The position numbers and the translations under genes are program-made. Below the pieces are notes generated by a model. It saw only the letters and a program-made list of their open reading frames with translations, had not been told where the DNA came from and ran no database searches. Below, in pieces: positions 1-11,768 of a DNA stretch of 64,000 nucleotides (its first letter is position 1; each line of letters starts with the position of its first letter). Location: positions 159,834,511-159,898,510 of the forward strand of contig OV884059.1 of NCBI GenBank assembly GCA_930367215.1, given 5' to 3'. Origin of the DNA: Pollenia angustigena (Eukaryota > Arthropoda > Insecta > Diptera > Polleniidae).

Positions 1-42
1 TTATTTCTTATAAAAGGATGCTAATATCGCTCGCTCACTCAC

Positions 43-125
43 CTGATAAAAACGACGACAGGTAACAGGATCTGCGTAATTACCATTTGCAACCTGTGAA
101 GGACACTGAAAATCCTCCTTTTGAG
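43..125 (-). CDS. Cda5: Coding exon 2 of a secreted CBM14 chitin-binding protein, probably chitin deacetylase-like 5 (partial gene)
   Basis: Read on the minus strand, an 83-nt exon lies between an acceptor ending TATAG (126-130) and a consensus donor CAG|GTGAGTGAG (GT at 42-41). After two bases that complete a split codon it reads 27 codons without a stop, including DFQCPSQVANGNYADP and TCRRFYQ, and ends in phase 0. Cysteines spaced CxnC followed by an aromatic FY are the first half of a CBM14/peritrophin-A domain, which binds chitin in cuticle or peritrophic matrix. The next exon, with the remaining cysteines and any catalytic domain, lies before position 1. The wording of the domain (NYADPVTCRRFYQ) fits the N-terminal CBM14 of insect Cda5 as I remember it; another obstructor/peritrophin-like gene remains possible. 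The exon is too short for an ORF scan. The exon call is strong; the gene name is moderate. Confidence 0.82.
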
Positions 126-1060
126 CTATAAATTAAAAAAAAAAACAATTATAAGTTATTTCTATTCATTTTATTTTTTTTTAAAATGCTGGTAATTAAA
201 AATAAAATTGTTAAACATTGTTCACTTACAATTAAAATTCTTTAACTTAAAATATTTTTATTTAACTACAAAGTTTCGAACATTCAAATGCAACTTTTCT
301 TAGAATTTGTGTAAAAAAAAAGAACTTTCAAAGCAAAAATTTATGTTTTTTTGCAATAGGGGTAAAACTAAAGTACTTTTTTTCATACATTTTATTAAAT
401 CTATGCGTGCATATGTGTGTGTTTGCCTAAAAGTCAACTTCTATAGTATAAAGTTTTGGATTTTTTGTTGCTTTTTTATATGAATAATAATTTTGTAGCC
501 TTGAGAATATGAAAAACTAAGTCTGTTTGCTTTTGTTTCCTCAACTACATCCATTCATTTATTCATTCACTTATTCAGACATACAGAGATATTCTATATG
601 AATGTAATATTAGTTACTTTTTAACTACAAGTTGCATTTGTAAAAGAAAAGAAAAAATGCTACATTTAGTCATTTATGTTACAACTAAATACAGTTTTTA
701 TAGGGTTATACAATGTAAAATGATATTAAACCACTGAGAGAAATATTCTGTATATGATTTAGGTTCTGTGCGCGACATGCCCATCTCGTCTACTGTATTA
801 TTAAGTATACTGGTGTAAGTGGCCAATTGATTAGACTTTTTCATAAAAAATGCATCTGAAAAATCTTTCAAAACGGCGTCTTAGGGAATTCTGTTTTTAA
901 AACTCCTTAGAATTTTGTTGTTACATCATTACTTCACTAAACTTTAGTTATCAGCACGTTTTGTGCTTCACTATTAACTACCTGGTAGAAAACAATCGTC
1001 TTAAAATTTTAGCAGACACTTAAGAAAATCTGATAGCAAAGAAAACAAGTGTTTTTGTGA
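126..1060. other. AT-rich intronic sequence, nothing recognised
   Basis: This stretch has a poly-pyrimidine-like acceptor flank on the minus strand at 126-160, then low-complexity A/T runs. I see no reading frame, TIR pair or repeat family shared with the rest of the window. Confidence 0.5.
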
Positions 1061-1069
1061 AGGTTTTGT

Positions 1070-1165
1070 TATATCTTTTTAATTGTTTACATACCCCTGA
1101 AGATGGTTAGCGACGCTAGCCGAAATATTGGAAATAAAAATAAAAATATAAAAACAACAATCACG
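1070..1165 (+). repeat. Penelope-like terminal fragment with hammerhead-like core
   Basis: The plus strand reads CTGAAGA (1097-1103), a stem GGTTAGC-GAC-GCTAGCC, then GAAATATTGG (GAAA at 1122-1125) and an A/T-rich tail with AATAAA-like repeats. The same order (CTGAAGA, GC-rich stem, GAAATATTGG) occurs next to a GIY-YIG remnant near 45.3 kb, which ties it to Penelope-like elements; these are known to carry hammerhead motifs in their terminal repeats. Only the core is seen here; stems I and III are not convincing. No coding part remains nearby. Confidence 0.45.
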
Positions 1166-2440
1166 AGTTTTTAGTTTTTAATTTTTATTTATTTACTTGG
1201 ACCTGCAGCCAAATAAAAACAACTAATTATTAAGACACTTTTACCTACAACCAAACAATTAGTGAATTTTGGTCTGTGGTTAATAACACTGCTTTAGTGA
1301 CACCGAAGGGAATATTACTTAAAGCATTACAAATGCTGCCGTAAGACAATAAGCGACTGCATATAAAACACTTTTGAATATTACATGAAGAAAAGCGCGA
1401 AGATTATGTTAAAAAAAGTTCCGTCTGGGATGTTATCCGCGGTATCATTCTAACTTTCACATAAGGCAGTAAGAGACTCTTTTTAGCCATGTTAGAATGG
1501 AACTTCGAATATACGATAAGATCATTTATAAATGAATGCAGGATAATTAATCTTGGCTTGTTTTAAGTTCCTTTGAACGTAATTCACATAGACGCCATAA
1601 GTCATGAAACTGCATAAATTTCCATTTTACATACAGACAAGCATAACTGACTGTAAAATAGATCAATATCCCTTTCACTAATTGCAACTGCGTGGTCTAT
1701 GCTGTCACCAGATAATGTCCAGCTAGTGAACTGTACTCCGATAAGCCTTATAATATAAATAACGTTCCAAGCCATCACCGTTCGATGAGAAATTTTTAAT
1801 TTAACACTATACATCATGGTGGCCTTAGACAATTCGGAAAAATTATACACTTGCCCCTTGTTTTATATTTCCAACCTTTGTTTTCGTTTTGAAGCAAGCA
1901 GCTTTTGTGGAATAGCAAGAGCACCAAGGCAGATCCGCCAGTAGCTGCACTTTCCCTCAAGGTGAAAAATTAGCCCGTTTAGCAGACTGTTTAAGATCAA
2001 CCAATAGTCAGTCTGGAAACGAGGTTTGAAGGGCTTTCCACTTCCGTGGATAGGATAGGATCTCTGGTCAATCACCCTCTTATGATAACTGTCCATTTTG
2101 AACTCTGCCAAATTCGAGGTATTTTCCTCAAGGAATTTTGTTTTTTTTAAATATTTGCTTACATACCCCCGGGGGAAACAAGAGTATATTTGGAAATGTA
2201 AAAGATAATCAGCAGCACTCTGAATATCAGTTCAACTTAAAAGTTGTACTTAAAAGTCCCCAATCACCTACTGCAGACACAGAGTTGTTCTAGTACAACT
2301 GAGAACGGAATGAAGCATATGCATAGGCTGTTCTATCCCCATTTTATTTCGAGCCTGTAGAAAAGTTCCTCAGAATACCTAAAGCATTTTAAACTAAACT
2401 TTACATAGTAGATTAATGACGCAATTCAAGTAGAAACATT
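1166..2440. other. Intronic sequence, nothing recognised
   Basis: Open frames at 1602-1850 and 1863-2111 (minus) match no family I know and have no codon or motif support. No TIRs or direct repeats were noticed. Confidence 0.4.
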
Positions 2441-2477
2441 TCTTGACCTGTTTCTTCTTGCAAAACATTCCAATTAA

Positions 2478-2865
2478 AATAATTATTATCAACGTTATTT
2501 TCGGGAATACAAATTGTTTGTTCATTTATTATGATGTGCGAACTTCCCAATATTTTTTGATAAAAACACTGAAATTTATTGTTGGGAGAAAAGTTATTTT
2601 CTATACGCATTTCGCTGGTTTCTTAGGGCAGATCATCTGGAAAACGTTTTCCAAATACTTTGGAAAAGCTAAAGATATTATACAAATAAAACTGTAAAGC
2701 GAATGAGAATTACAAACACTCAAAGTCTTATATACAACGAAATCAAAGCTTAGACAAAACACCAAAAATAAACAAATTAACAACAATAGCAACAACCAAA
2801 ATATTTGGAGGCAAACAAAGCTCATCGTTGACGGTGTAATTTTGCTAACGCATTTTTCGGACATC
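2478..2865 (-). repeat. Degenerate copy of the Penelope-like terminal repeat (family also at 18.9 and 55.7-56.4 kb)
   Basis: The segment TGATAAAAACACTGAAATTT followed by CGCATTTCGCTGGTT and CTTAGGGCAGATCATCTGG aligns with 18885-19000 and, in reverse, with 55720-55960. In this copy the hammerhead-like core is mutated to CAGATGA (2639-2633). The preceding part (TTATTATCAAcg...GGGAATACAAA) matches the other end of the same repeat, so the copy spans a junction between two tandem units, as expected of Penelope-like pseudo-LTRs. Confidence 0.4.
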
Positions 2866-3001
2866 CATTAAATGATTTTTAAACGTTTCGTTCAAACTCC
2901 TGCCTTGATAGTATTCATAGCCAACCAACTTTGTGAGCTCATTTAAATGAAGGCCGATTACCGAATCCCTTCGTATACAATATAATATACAATGTACAAT
3001 A

Positions 3002-3667
3002 TTTTAATCCAAATTTTTAATATTTTTAATTAGGCTTAAGTTCATGAAATTTAATTTTTATTAAATTATTTTTATGAAGAAAGGAATTTTACAACATGAA
3101 AATTTATTAAAATTGTTATTGATAATCTTTCATTCTTGACGTGGCTCGGGCTCGAACCCTGGCCGGCAGGTTACCATGACATGTTTCGATCGCAACCACT
3201 CGATCTCCTCAGATGGATTTGCCGTCTTACACTCGCAGCCATCGACGACTGCTGACGTCACTAGTCAAACATCAATCCTTAAACCAAATTGTATTTTTAA
3301 CATTTGGTAGATCGAAATTTGCTTTCCTGAATGATTATCCATTTTAATTGATTTTACATGTTTTTTCCTTTACTTCTGTTTTTTCGTACTTTCGTCAAGA
3401 ATTTTTTCTTGAAGTCCAAGTACATTTTTTGTTTTTTCATTTTGTCTTTCTCCTTTCCGAGGAGATCGAGTGGTTGCGATCGAAACATGTCATGGTAACC
3501 TGCCGGCCAGGGTTCGAGCCCGAGCCACGTCAAGAATTAAAGATTATCAATAACAATTTTAATTAATTTTCATGTTGTAAAATTCCTTTCTTCATAAAAA
3601 TAATTTAATAAAAATTAAATTTCATGAACTTAAGCCTAATTAAAAATATTAAAAATTTAGATTAAAA
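3002..3667. repeat. Long palindrome (209-bp arms) with tRNA-like B-box in each arm
   Basis: Arm 3002-3210 is repeated in reverse complement at 3459-3667 with only a few mismatches; the 248-bp centre is unique. The inner part of each arm is GC-rich and contains GGTTCGAGCCC, a match to the pol III B box (3511-3521 plus; 3158-3148 minus), preceded by CGAGTGGTTGCG, which resembles the A box/D-arm of Ser/Leu-type tRNAs. The outer part is A/T-rich. It could be an inverted pair of a tRNA-derived SINE or a foldback element that captured one. The T-stem pairs poorly, so it is not a working tRNA. No clear target-site duplication was found. Confidence 0.75.
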
Positions 3668-4677
3668 CCATAAATAGTTCAACAAAATAACCACAATACT
3701 AATTATGTACAATATTTTTTTCCATGTAATCCGTTTCCGTAAAATACTTTCAAATAAAGTTACCTCTAAATGTAACTTAAAGGCAAAAAAAAAAAAATAT
3801 ATTAAACTTTTAGAATTAGAAATAATAAAAACCAGTAGACTACAAACATGTAGTTATAAAAAAAAAAACACAAGTACCTAAAATAATTTTATACATCCCT
3901 ACAATTTTTGTTAATAAAAAGTAAACTTATGTTTTATGACCTCTAGGCTTGCACCAAAAAAAATTTTCAAAAAATTGTTTGCTTTAATTCATATGCAGTT
4001 TAAAGAAACCTTTTTATATTAAATAAAAACTCTACATTTGTCTAAATGTTTTTGAGCTTTTTGCTTGTTTCGCAATAATTCAAAATGCCAATTTAATTAT
4101 TTAAAATAAATTAATAGAAAACTAAATTGATAATTAAAATTTAATGTTCCTAATTATACATGTTTAGCATTAGGCAATTTTTTTTTGTTTATTTGGAATT
4201 TCAGAAAAAAAAAATTATAATTGTGATGTAAAAAACCTTTTAAATTAATAAATAATTTAGAGTAATTTTTATGTGGCATCTCATTTTAGAATATTTAAAT
4301 TTTGTTAAATTTAATCCGGAAGCAAGAGTGAGGAATAGAAAGAAAATGGGCCTGAATTAATGCGAGGCAAATAGTAAAGTAACAAACTCGTTTAGAACAG
4401 TGGTGGGCAACGCACATATAAGACAGAAGCTAGAAAAACTTTTTTGGAAAAGATCAAAGGACTTGCTATAAGAATCACTTATCTTTATTTTTTTGCTTTA
4501 GTTGTACTAACTAATAATTTAAATACATATTTTTAAATATGGCCCCACTTTAGCACACCATAACTCGACGAGTAAGCATCATACAAAAAAATATTTGGCA
4601 CACACATCTACAATTACTTGAGGTAGAACATGATATTTTTTTTGAGGTGTCCGCTTTACGAATAAAGACTCATAATA
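3668..4677. other. AT-rich intronic sequence, no gene
   Basis: The stretch is mostly A/T homopolymer runs. A hAT-like end CAGTGGTGGGCAACGC at 4399 stands alone with no partner found. Nothing else was recognised. Confidence 0.4.
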
Positions 4678-6430
4678 CAGTGAAACTTCGATATTACGAA
4701 CTTCGTTATAACGAAAAACTCAATATAACGAATTTTTAGTTGAGTCCCTTGAAAAAACCTTTTTATTGCAAAGTTTTTCATACAAAAATGCTATATAGTT
4801 ATAATGAACAAATTCTGAGCTATAAAGCCTCTATATAGTATAAGTATTTTTTCAGAATCCGCTATATAACGAATTTATAATTGAGAACTACATACATACA
4901 TATAACATTTTAAGTGTGTAAGTCATTAAAATCCCGTTATCAAAAGCCTCTACATAACGAAGTCTTGAACTAAAGCCTCCATACAACGAAGTAAGAATAA
5001 AGCAAAATTAAATTTTAGGCAAAACGGGGAAGTCCCTTTTAAAAAAACAGCTTAGCATCTGTCGAAAAAAATATTGACGGTTGCATTCTAAACTTGCGTT
5101 AACAAACAAAAATTACACAATATTTTACTAAAATGTAATAAAATAAAAAAAATAAAAAAATTATTTTTTATTTACCTCTAAAATAAATAATTTTTATTAT
5201 GTACATTAGACTGGTCGCAATTTTTTTTTTAAATTTAATTGTTTGCGCTGCTTAAAATATGAGGTTTGGTGTAAGAAATTATGATCTAATTTTTCAGGTC
5301 AATCCGACGGTGCTTAGCCGTGCCGGGTGGGGCCCAAAGTTCCCCATATTATAAAAAAAAACATATTTTCTATCAGATCTTTATAGTTATACTAGTTGAA
5401 AAGCCGAAAATCAAAATAAGGCTTCGTTACGATCTTCCGCAGAGAAAGTACTTCAAGTGTGCCAAATTTCAGGTTCCTATGTCATCAGATGGCTTCAGAA
5501 AGTTGCGGAAAGAATAGGACATACATGCAAACATCCTGACATACTAAGAAATTATATATTGTATAGATAGATTAACATATGTTCGCGCAACTCAAAAACG
5601 CTTTAGCTTATTGAAAAACTAAAAAAAACCGAAATTCCGCAATAAAATTTACTTTAAGAAAGTTAAAACTTTTTTCTTTATGTTGGCTTTGGTTTTCGAG
5701 ATATACCGTTATTTCGAAAATTAAGGAGGTTGCACAACATATGTTCCCGTAACTCAAAAACGCTTTAGTCTATTGGTTTTCGAGATATACCGTTATTTCG
5801 AAAATTAAGGAGGTTGCACAACATATGTTCGCGTAACGCGTTTTTGAGTTACGCGAACATATGTTAATCTATCTATACAATATATAATTTCTTAGTATGT
5901 CAAGATGTTTGCATGTATGTCCTATTCTTTCCGCAACTTTCTGAAGCCATCTGATGACATAGGAAGCTGAAATTTGGCACACTTCAAGTACTCTCTCTGC
6001 GGAAGATCGTAACGAAGACATATTTTTGATTTTCGGCTTTTCAACTAGTATAACTATAAAGATCTGATAGAAAAGATGTTTTTTTTATAATATGGGGAAC
6101 TTTGGGCCCCACCCGGCACGGCTAGGCACCGTCCGATTGACCTGAAAAATTAGATCATGATTTCTTACACCAAACCTCATATTTTAAGCAGCGCAAACAA
6201 TTAAACTTAAAAAAAAAATCCCATTCAAGATGCGACCAGTCTAATGTACATACATAGTATTTTCATGGTAAATAGAATTTGGAAAAAAAACTGTAGTTAT
6301 AACGAATTTTGTTCGTATTTCTTTAAATTTCGTTATACCAAGGTTTCAAAATGGATATGTATAACGAATCAATAGCTATAACGAAGTAGTTTTCGATCAC
6401 CTCTAGACTCGTTATATCGAAGTTTCACTG
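4678..6430. mobile_element. pogo/Tigger-like (Tc1/mariner superfamily) non-autonomous element with TA target duplication
   Basis: The left end CAGTGAAACTTCGATATT at 4678 is matched by its reverse complement ending at 6430 (22 bp, one mismatch), and both ends abut TA (4676-4677, 6431-6432). Several TATAACGAA copies sit under both ends, the style of pogo/Tigger TIRs. No transposase frame remains. The centre is occupied by a second element (5207-6243). Outside that insertion only about 0.7 kb belongs to the pogo-like element. Confidence 0.8.
5207..6243. mobile_element. Hairpin (foldback) element nested in the pogo-like copy, 8-bp TSD
   Basis: The element starts TAGACTGGTCGC and ends with the reverse complement. 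Both sides carry ATGTACAT (5199-5206 and 6244-6251), an 8-bp duplication that is itself palindromic. Arms are about 395-405 bp (5207-5601 and 5838-6243) with only scattered differences. The loop holds an 84-bp tandem duplication with GGTTTTCGAGATATACCG (5691 and 5775). The arms contain a GC-richer block (GTGCCGGGTGGGGCCC). The 8-bp TSD and TAG... end suggest the hAT superfamily; no coding region is seen. Confidence 0.8.
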
Positions 6431-6824
6431 TATTAGCACTGTGAATTCAGTATCTTTTCCGAGTTACACACTTTTAAATATACAGAAAAAGAAATTTGAA
6501 AATAATTTGAGACTTTTAGACTTTAACGGGCCTTATAAAAATGTTCCATTATTAAAACTTTACTCTAAACTAAAGTGAGCGATAAAGTAAATTAATGTTC
6601 ATCCTGCCTGGTAGGTTAAAGTTAAGTTGTAATAATGGCACACTTTTTATACGGTTATGAAAACGGGCCTTATACTCGTATTGATTAGCATTTCTTTTTT
6701 AATTTCGAATTGACATGAAAACGAATAGTATGGGGTAAGATGTATCAAGTCACAGTGATTTTTAGACTAGCTCAATGCAATGACTAAGGGAAGACTATTC
6801 GCTATTTAATTGACCGTTTTTATA

Positions 6825-7215
6825 TGGTATAAACACAACTTGGACGAACGTCCTATAGTACGACGAATTTGTCGGCAAAAATTCATTGCGTAAAATCGTT
6901 AAATAAGGTACGTTAAATGCGTAAAGAACAATAAAATTATTTCTCTATAAATTATTTTTTAGTATTTGTGACAAGTGTGTATTTTCTGTCATGTACTTCA
7001 AGTTTTGGTCAATTTGCCTAAAAATAAAAGTTTCATCGTTTAAAAATGAATGCAGTTTCTAGAGAGTATTGAAAAAAGCTTATGCAGCTAATATTTCATA
7101 ATATGAGCCGAGACTAGTGGTATAAACACAACTCGGAAGAACGACGAACTTCGCATAGTACGATGAATTCGTTGCGTAAATTCGTCAAATGAGACACAAT
7201 AAGTGCGTGAGTTCC
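6825..7215. repeat. Diverged direct repeat, about 95 bp, spacing 293 bp
   Basis: GGTATAAACACAACT begins both copies (6826 and 7119), followed by similar CGACGAA-rich sequence and AAATGCGT / AAGTGCGT. A related CGACGAAT-rich stretch lies at 9860-10010. The element type is unknown. Confidence 0.4.
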
Positions 7216-7279
7216 AGGTATTAATTGGACTTAACATTTTTTTTAAATTATAAAAATAAATAACTTGGACGCTAGATTA

Positions 7280-8860
7280 CACTGTGCAACAAAACTCGTG
7301 TCATCGCCGCCAGCCTCAACACTTGTGACGCGAAATGAAAGTAGACTACTAGTAGAGCAAATCTGCCAAAGGGTTTTGAAAAGTTAGCTCGGGCTACCGA
7401 AATATGGGCCCCTAAAGTTTTTGAATTTTTTGAAAAGGCTTTAGGTATAAGTCAAAAAAAAAAAAATATACTAAATGTACTTCTGAGCTAAAACATAATT
7501 TCAGATGTCTTCAGTAGAATCGTAAGGCGATTCTTTTTATAATTTATTAACCCTCTTACTCTTATTATAAGGGGTCCTTTTTGTCCTTTTTCCAACTCTT
7601 ACACAAAAGTATACTCAAAACGCACTTTTAAGGGTAAAAATGTTCTACGAATATTTTCTGCATCAAGTTTCACTAGGGGTCTTTAAAGATCGAAAGTTCG
7701 TTCAATGCATCTAAAACGAATTCTCAAAATTTCGGGCACTGAAATTTTTTAATTTCTTAAAAAGGCGTTTGGTACAAGTCAAAAAAAAATATACTTAATG
7801 TACTTCTGACCTAAAAGACTATTTCAGATGTCTTCAGTTGAATCGTAAGGCGATTCTTTTCATAGAATAAATTAACCCTCTAACACTCAATTTAAGGGGT
7901 AATTTTTGTCCATTTTTTAACTTCTACACTAAAAGGGCGCGTTACAAGGTTAAAATGTTCGACGAATATTTTCTGCATTAAATTTTACTAATGGGTATTC
8001 TAAGTCTTAACAATCGTGCAATGTACGTAAAACGGGTTTTCGAAATATTAAAAAAATTCAAGGCCCGGAATTTCGAAAACCCGTTTTACATACATTGCAC
8101 GATTTTTTGGCCTTAAAAAACCTCTAGTGAAATTTAATGCAGAAAATATTCGTCGAACATTTTTACCCTTAAAAGTGCCTTTTGAGTATACTTTTGTGTA
8201 AGAGTTGGAAAAAGGACAAAAAGGACCCCTTATAATAAGAGTAAGAGGGTTAATAAATTATAAAAAGAATCGCCTTACGATTCTACTGAAGACATCTTAG
8301 TGTAGAAGTTAAAAAAAGGACAAAAATTACCACTTAAAATTAGTGTTAGAGGGTTAGTTTATTCTATAAAAAGAATCGCCTTACGATTCTACTGAAGACA
8401 TCTGAAATAGTCTTTTAGGTCAGAAGTACATTTAGTATATTTTTTTGACTTGTACCAAACGCCTTTTCAAGAAATTTAAAATATTTTAATGCCCAAAATT
8501 TCCAAAAATTCGTTTTAGATACATTAAACGAACTTTTAGTTCTTGAAGCCCCCTAGTGAAATTTGACGCAGAAAATATTCGTGGAAAATTTTAACCCTTA
8601 AAAGAGCCGTTTTAGTATACTTTTGTGTAAGAGTTGGGAAAAAGGACAAAAAGGTCCCCCTAAAATAAGACTAAGAGGGTTAATAAATTTAAAAAAAAGA
8701 ATCGCCTTACGATTATACTGAAGACATCTGAAGTTATTATTTAGCTCAGAAGTACACTTAGTATATTTTTTTTGACTTATACCTAAAGCCTTTTCAAAAA
8801 ATTCAAAAACTTTAGGAGCCCACATTTCGGGAGCCCAAGCTAACTTTTCAAAACCTTTTT
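7280..8860. mobile_element. Giant foldback element, family TIR CACTGTGCAACAAAA, right end lost
   Basis: The left end CACTGTGCAACAAAACTCG (7280), preceded by TTA, matches the intact copy at 43622-44799. From about 7375 to 8850 the sequence folds on itself around 8050-8060 with arms near 700 bp. Each arm is two direct units of about 330 bp, each with the landmarks ATGTCTTCAGTAGAATCG, AAGGCGATTC, TTACACAAAAGTATAC and GAATATTTTCTGCAT. The right outer TIR is missing; homology fades at about 8860. The open frame at 8598-8825 is inside the arm and is not a gene. Confidence 0.75.
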
Positions 8861-10790
8861 CTAATTAGCAATAAATTTTATTTAAATTTCTTTATAATTT
8901 ATTTTTTTGAACATATTTCAACAAAAAAAAAAAATAACTATTGATCTGATGTGTTCTAGAATCCGAATTCACTCGAAAGTGGATAACTTCAGCATTTTTG
9001 GGGTTCGGTATTTCGATTAAGCGATCTCAAATTAGTTGTAAGGCTTATTTCAAATTTTGCAATTTTTCACGAATTTCAGACATGTTCGCGTTTAAAGCGA
9101 TTTGTTCCTGTAAGTTTTCTTTAAATCAATTTTTTGATTTTTTTGGAAATATTAAAAATTTTTGCGAATTTTTGCAATTTTTTTTTTTGTAATTTTTCGA
9201 CATGATGTTTTTTTCATCCTTTTAGCGATTCCAATTAAATTTTAGTGTTTGTGTAAACCCTGCGGGAAATTTGTGTCAATTGGTCCCACAGACTGGTCCT
9301 GGGAGTTGTGAAGATAAACAAGGTACAAAAAGAATGATCTCATGACCAGTGAAAGGAGAACCAATCATGTAACTGGTTTATGAAGAACTTAAAGGATGAA
9401 AAAGTAATGAATAACAGTAAAGTCTTCACCGGTGAAATGACTCATTTTTTGGAACTTTTTAAAATTTGGTTCTTAAATTTAGTTCTAGAACTTGCTTTAC
9501 TGAAAAAATACTACATTGCATTGAAATAATACTACATTATAGTAACTGTCACTAAACACGTCCATTGAGAATAGATTTGTGACTGGTCAAATGGTGTCAA
9601 TTGACCCCCTCCAATGACAACCCCATGTAAAAGTGATATGTCTTATTCATAGAAAGTGTTAAAACTAGAACCAGTCTCTACCACAAAAGACCTATCACGG
9701 GACTACTTTGGTGTCAGTTCGCTTCCCTCTAGGGAAAGTTTGCAATTTTTCGAGAATTTTAGCCAAGAAGCCAATAGAAGCGATTTGTCCTTTTCACGAT
9801 TTTTAATAAATATTTGACTTTGCTATCTAACTGCGGTTTGCTGACCTTGTCCCAATTTATTCGTCGTTCGTCTGCATAAGAAATAGAAATAAGCCTATCG
9901 CAAATTTCGTTACGCACGACGAATTTCTGTTTACGTAATATTTGTGTGAACTTTAATATACACCAATGTTTTCCATTTCTGCTGACGAATATTCGTTGCA
10001 ATTAATTCGCCGCTCGCGCCAATTGTATTTCTAGCATAACGCAAGTAATAAAAAACGATATAAAGTTGAATCAACGCTTGTAATGGAAAATTTTTATAAA
10101 AATTTGGTGTTTTTTTTTTTGTTTTATAAATTTAAATTTTAGTTTTATGCAGAAATAAAAAAATTAAATAAAAATTTGGCTAATTATAAAATACCACATT
10201 CATCCGCTTAAACTTAAAGTGTTTCGCAATAAAACCATGATATAAAAATGTACTTTGGAGACGTTTTCAGGTTTAAATCAGGCAATAAATTTAAATTCTA
10301 AAAATCAGTTGAACTCGTAAACGTAGATTTAGGTCAGAGAAAGCCATTCAAAGGCATTCAGTAACGCATTTTAGTACACAATTTTCACGATTTCTATGAC
10401 TTAACTATGTGTCAATGTTGCCAGATTATACAAAAATATAAATGTTTGTCTCTATTATTTTTGTCGTTTGGCCAATGTGTTTGTTATTGATTTAAAAACA
10501 AAAAAATCTTTATGCTTAAATGAAGCCATGTCATATTTCCATTCCAAATTACAAATTAACTGTAATTTAATTGTTATTTAATAATTATGAAATGTTTTTA
10601 TAGTTTCTTTTTTTTATTTTAATAAAGAAAATTTGTTTTAAAGTGAATGTTTTTTCTATCTTGCCAATATTTTAGGTTTAAATCAAAATCAAATAATTTG
10701 TTCAGGCATGTGCGAATAATTTTGTGTTTGTTTCTCTTGATTATGTTGTTAAAAAAAATCCTTTTAATTTTTTTGTATATGTATGTCTAC
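8861..10790. other. Intronic sequence; possible 0.48-kb MITE at 9258-9733
   Basis: Within this stretch CCCTGCGGGAAATTT (9258) and the reverse complement of TTCGCTTCCCTCTAGGG (to 9733) may be imperfect TIRs; the same CCCTGCNGGAAAT end appears at 48.1 kb. No TSD is clear. CGACGAATT-rich repeats lie at 9860-10010. The rest shows no gene or family I recognise. Confidence 0.35.
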
Positions 10791-11405
10791 TAGACTGGCC
10801 CACGCTTATATGGAAAAGTTAAAGTATAGTCCAATACTTTCTCCACAAGCTTGATTCAAAAATTGGATCAATAGGCCAATATTTAGAGGTCGCGATGAAT
10901 GGCGACTTTTATGTTTCATATCTTATACCTATTACATGCATTTACTTTTGGCTTATCATTATTGTACTTGTTTATGTATTGAAGATACTTTGTCACACTT
11001 TTCTTTGATCCTTACTAGCTTTACATTTGTTAAAATTCAAATATATTCATCCCTCTACATAATTATTTAACTTATTTTGAATGCAGAATTACAAGAAACG
11101 AGTTTAAAAGGATTATGTTGAAATTTGTGACAACGAGTCAGATTCATCGCACGAAGAAGTTAAGTTTCGCAAAAAACCAAAATACAACTAAGCCAATAAA
11201 AATGAAATCTGTTTTTTAAAACGACTTTATTGGATCTATTGACCGTGTTAGTCTATCTAACCCCGAAAAATCATTTAACTATCGCAACCTCTAAATATTG
11301 ACCGATTGTGCTCACATTTGGACTGAACATTTTTAAGCACTATTCGAATAGGAATAGCGTTGTGGACCGCGAATATTCGATACTTTTGTATTTTGGGCCA
11401 CCCTA
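10791..11405. mobile_element. hAT-like MITE with 8-bp TSD, carrying a transposase 3' exon
   Basis: The ends are TAGACTGGCCCA and, in reverse, TAGGGTGGCCCA. Flanks are ATGTCTAC (10783-10790) and TTGTCTAC (11406-11413), a 7/8 duplication. Both subterminal regions share CAATATTTAGAGGT-CGCGAT in opposite orientation. A coding tail preceded by a splice acceptor sits inside (see 11087-11191), so this looks like an internally deleted copy of an autonomous element. Confidence 0.7.
11087..11191 (+). pseudogene. C-terminal transposase exon remnant in the hAT-like MITE
   Basis: After an acceptor TTTTGAATGCAG (to 11086) the frame reads NYKKRV, one TAA (11105-11107), then KDYVEICDNESDSSHEEVKF and RKKPKYN before TAA (11189-11191), with AATAAA a few bases later. 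Acid/serine patches followed by a basic end are common in transposase C-termini. The in-frame fit to the acceptor supports a real last exon; which family it came from is not shown. Confidence 0.5.
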
Positions 11406-11768
11406 TTGTCTACTGATAGAACAAAAAATCAAAGGAATTCAATCTTCAAAACTGTTTAAGAAGTTATTTGAAAGAGAGAAAAAACATTAAAATACGTAAC
11501 TTTTATACTGTTTGAAAATGTTGACATTTAAAATTTCTTTGTATTTTTAAAATAATTTTTTTAAAGTTTCCCTCAAAATGAATTCATATCCGGCAATACA
11601 GCAAGCACAACAATAAAATAATAACATTGTGTTTGTAGTTTTGCTTACAAATGGTTTTAGACGACATGCAAAGTTTGGTTAAATTTTAAGGGCCGATGTG
11701 AAATGTGTCAAGTTTTTTTCTGCATTTCATTTGACATTTCTCAATTTCAGACTAACTTAATTTGATCC

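Noticed and set aside
3459..3535. Functional tRNA gene in the palindrome arm
   Set aside because: The B box is present, but the T-stem pairs poorly and no acceptor stem or anticodon arm can be drawn.
4399..4430. Lone hAT-like end CAGTGGTGGGCAACGC
   Set aside because: No matching inverted end or 8-bp duplication was found downstream, so no element can be drawn.
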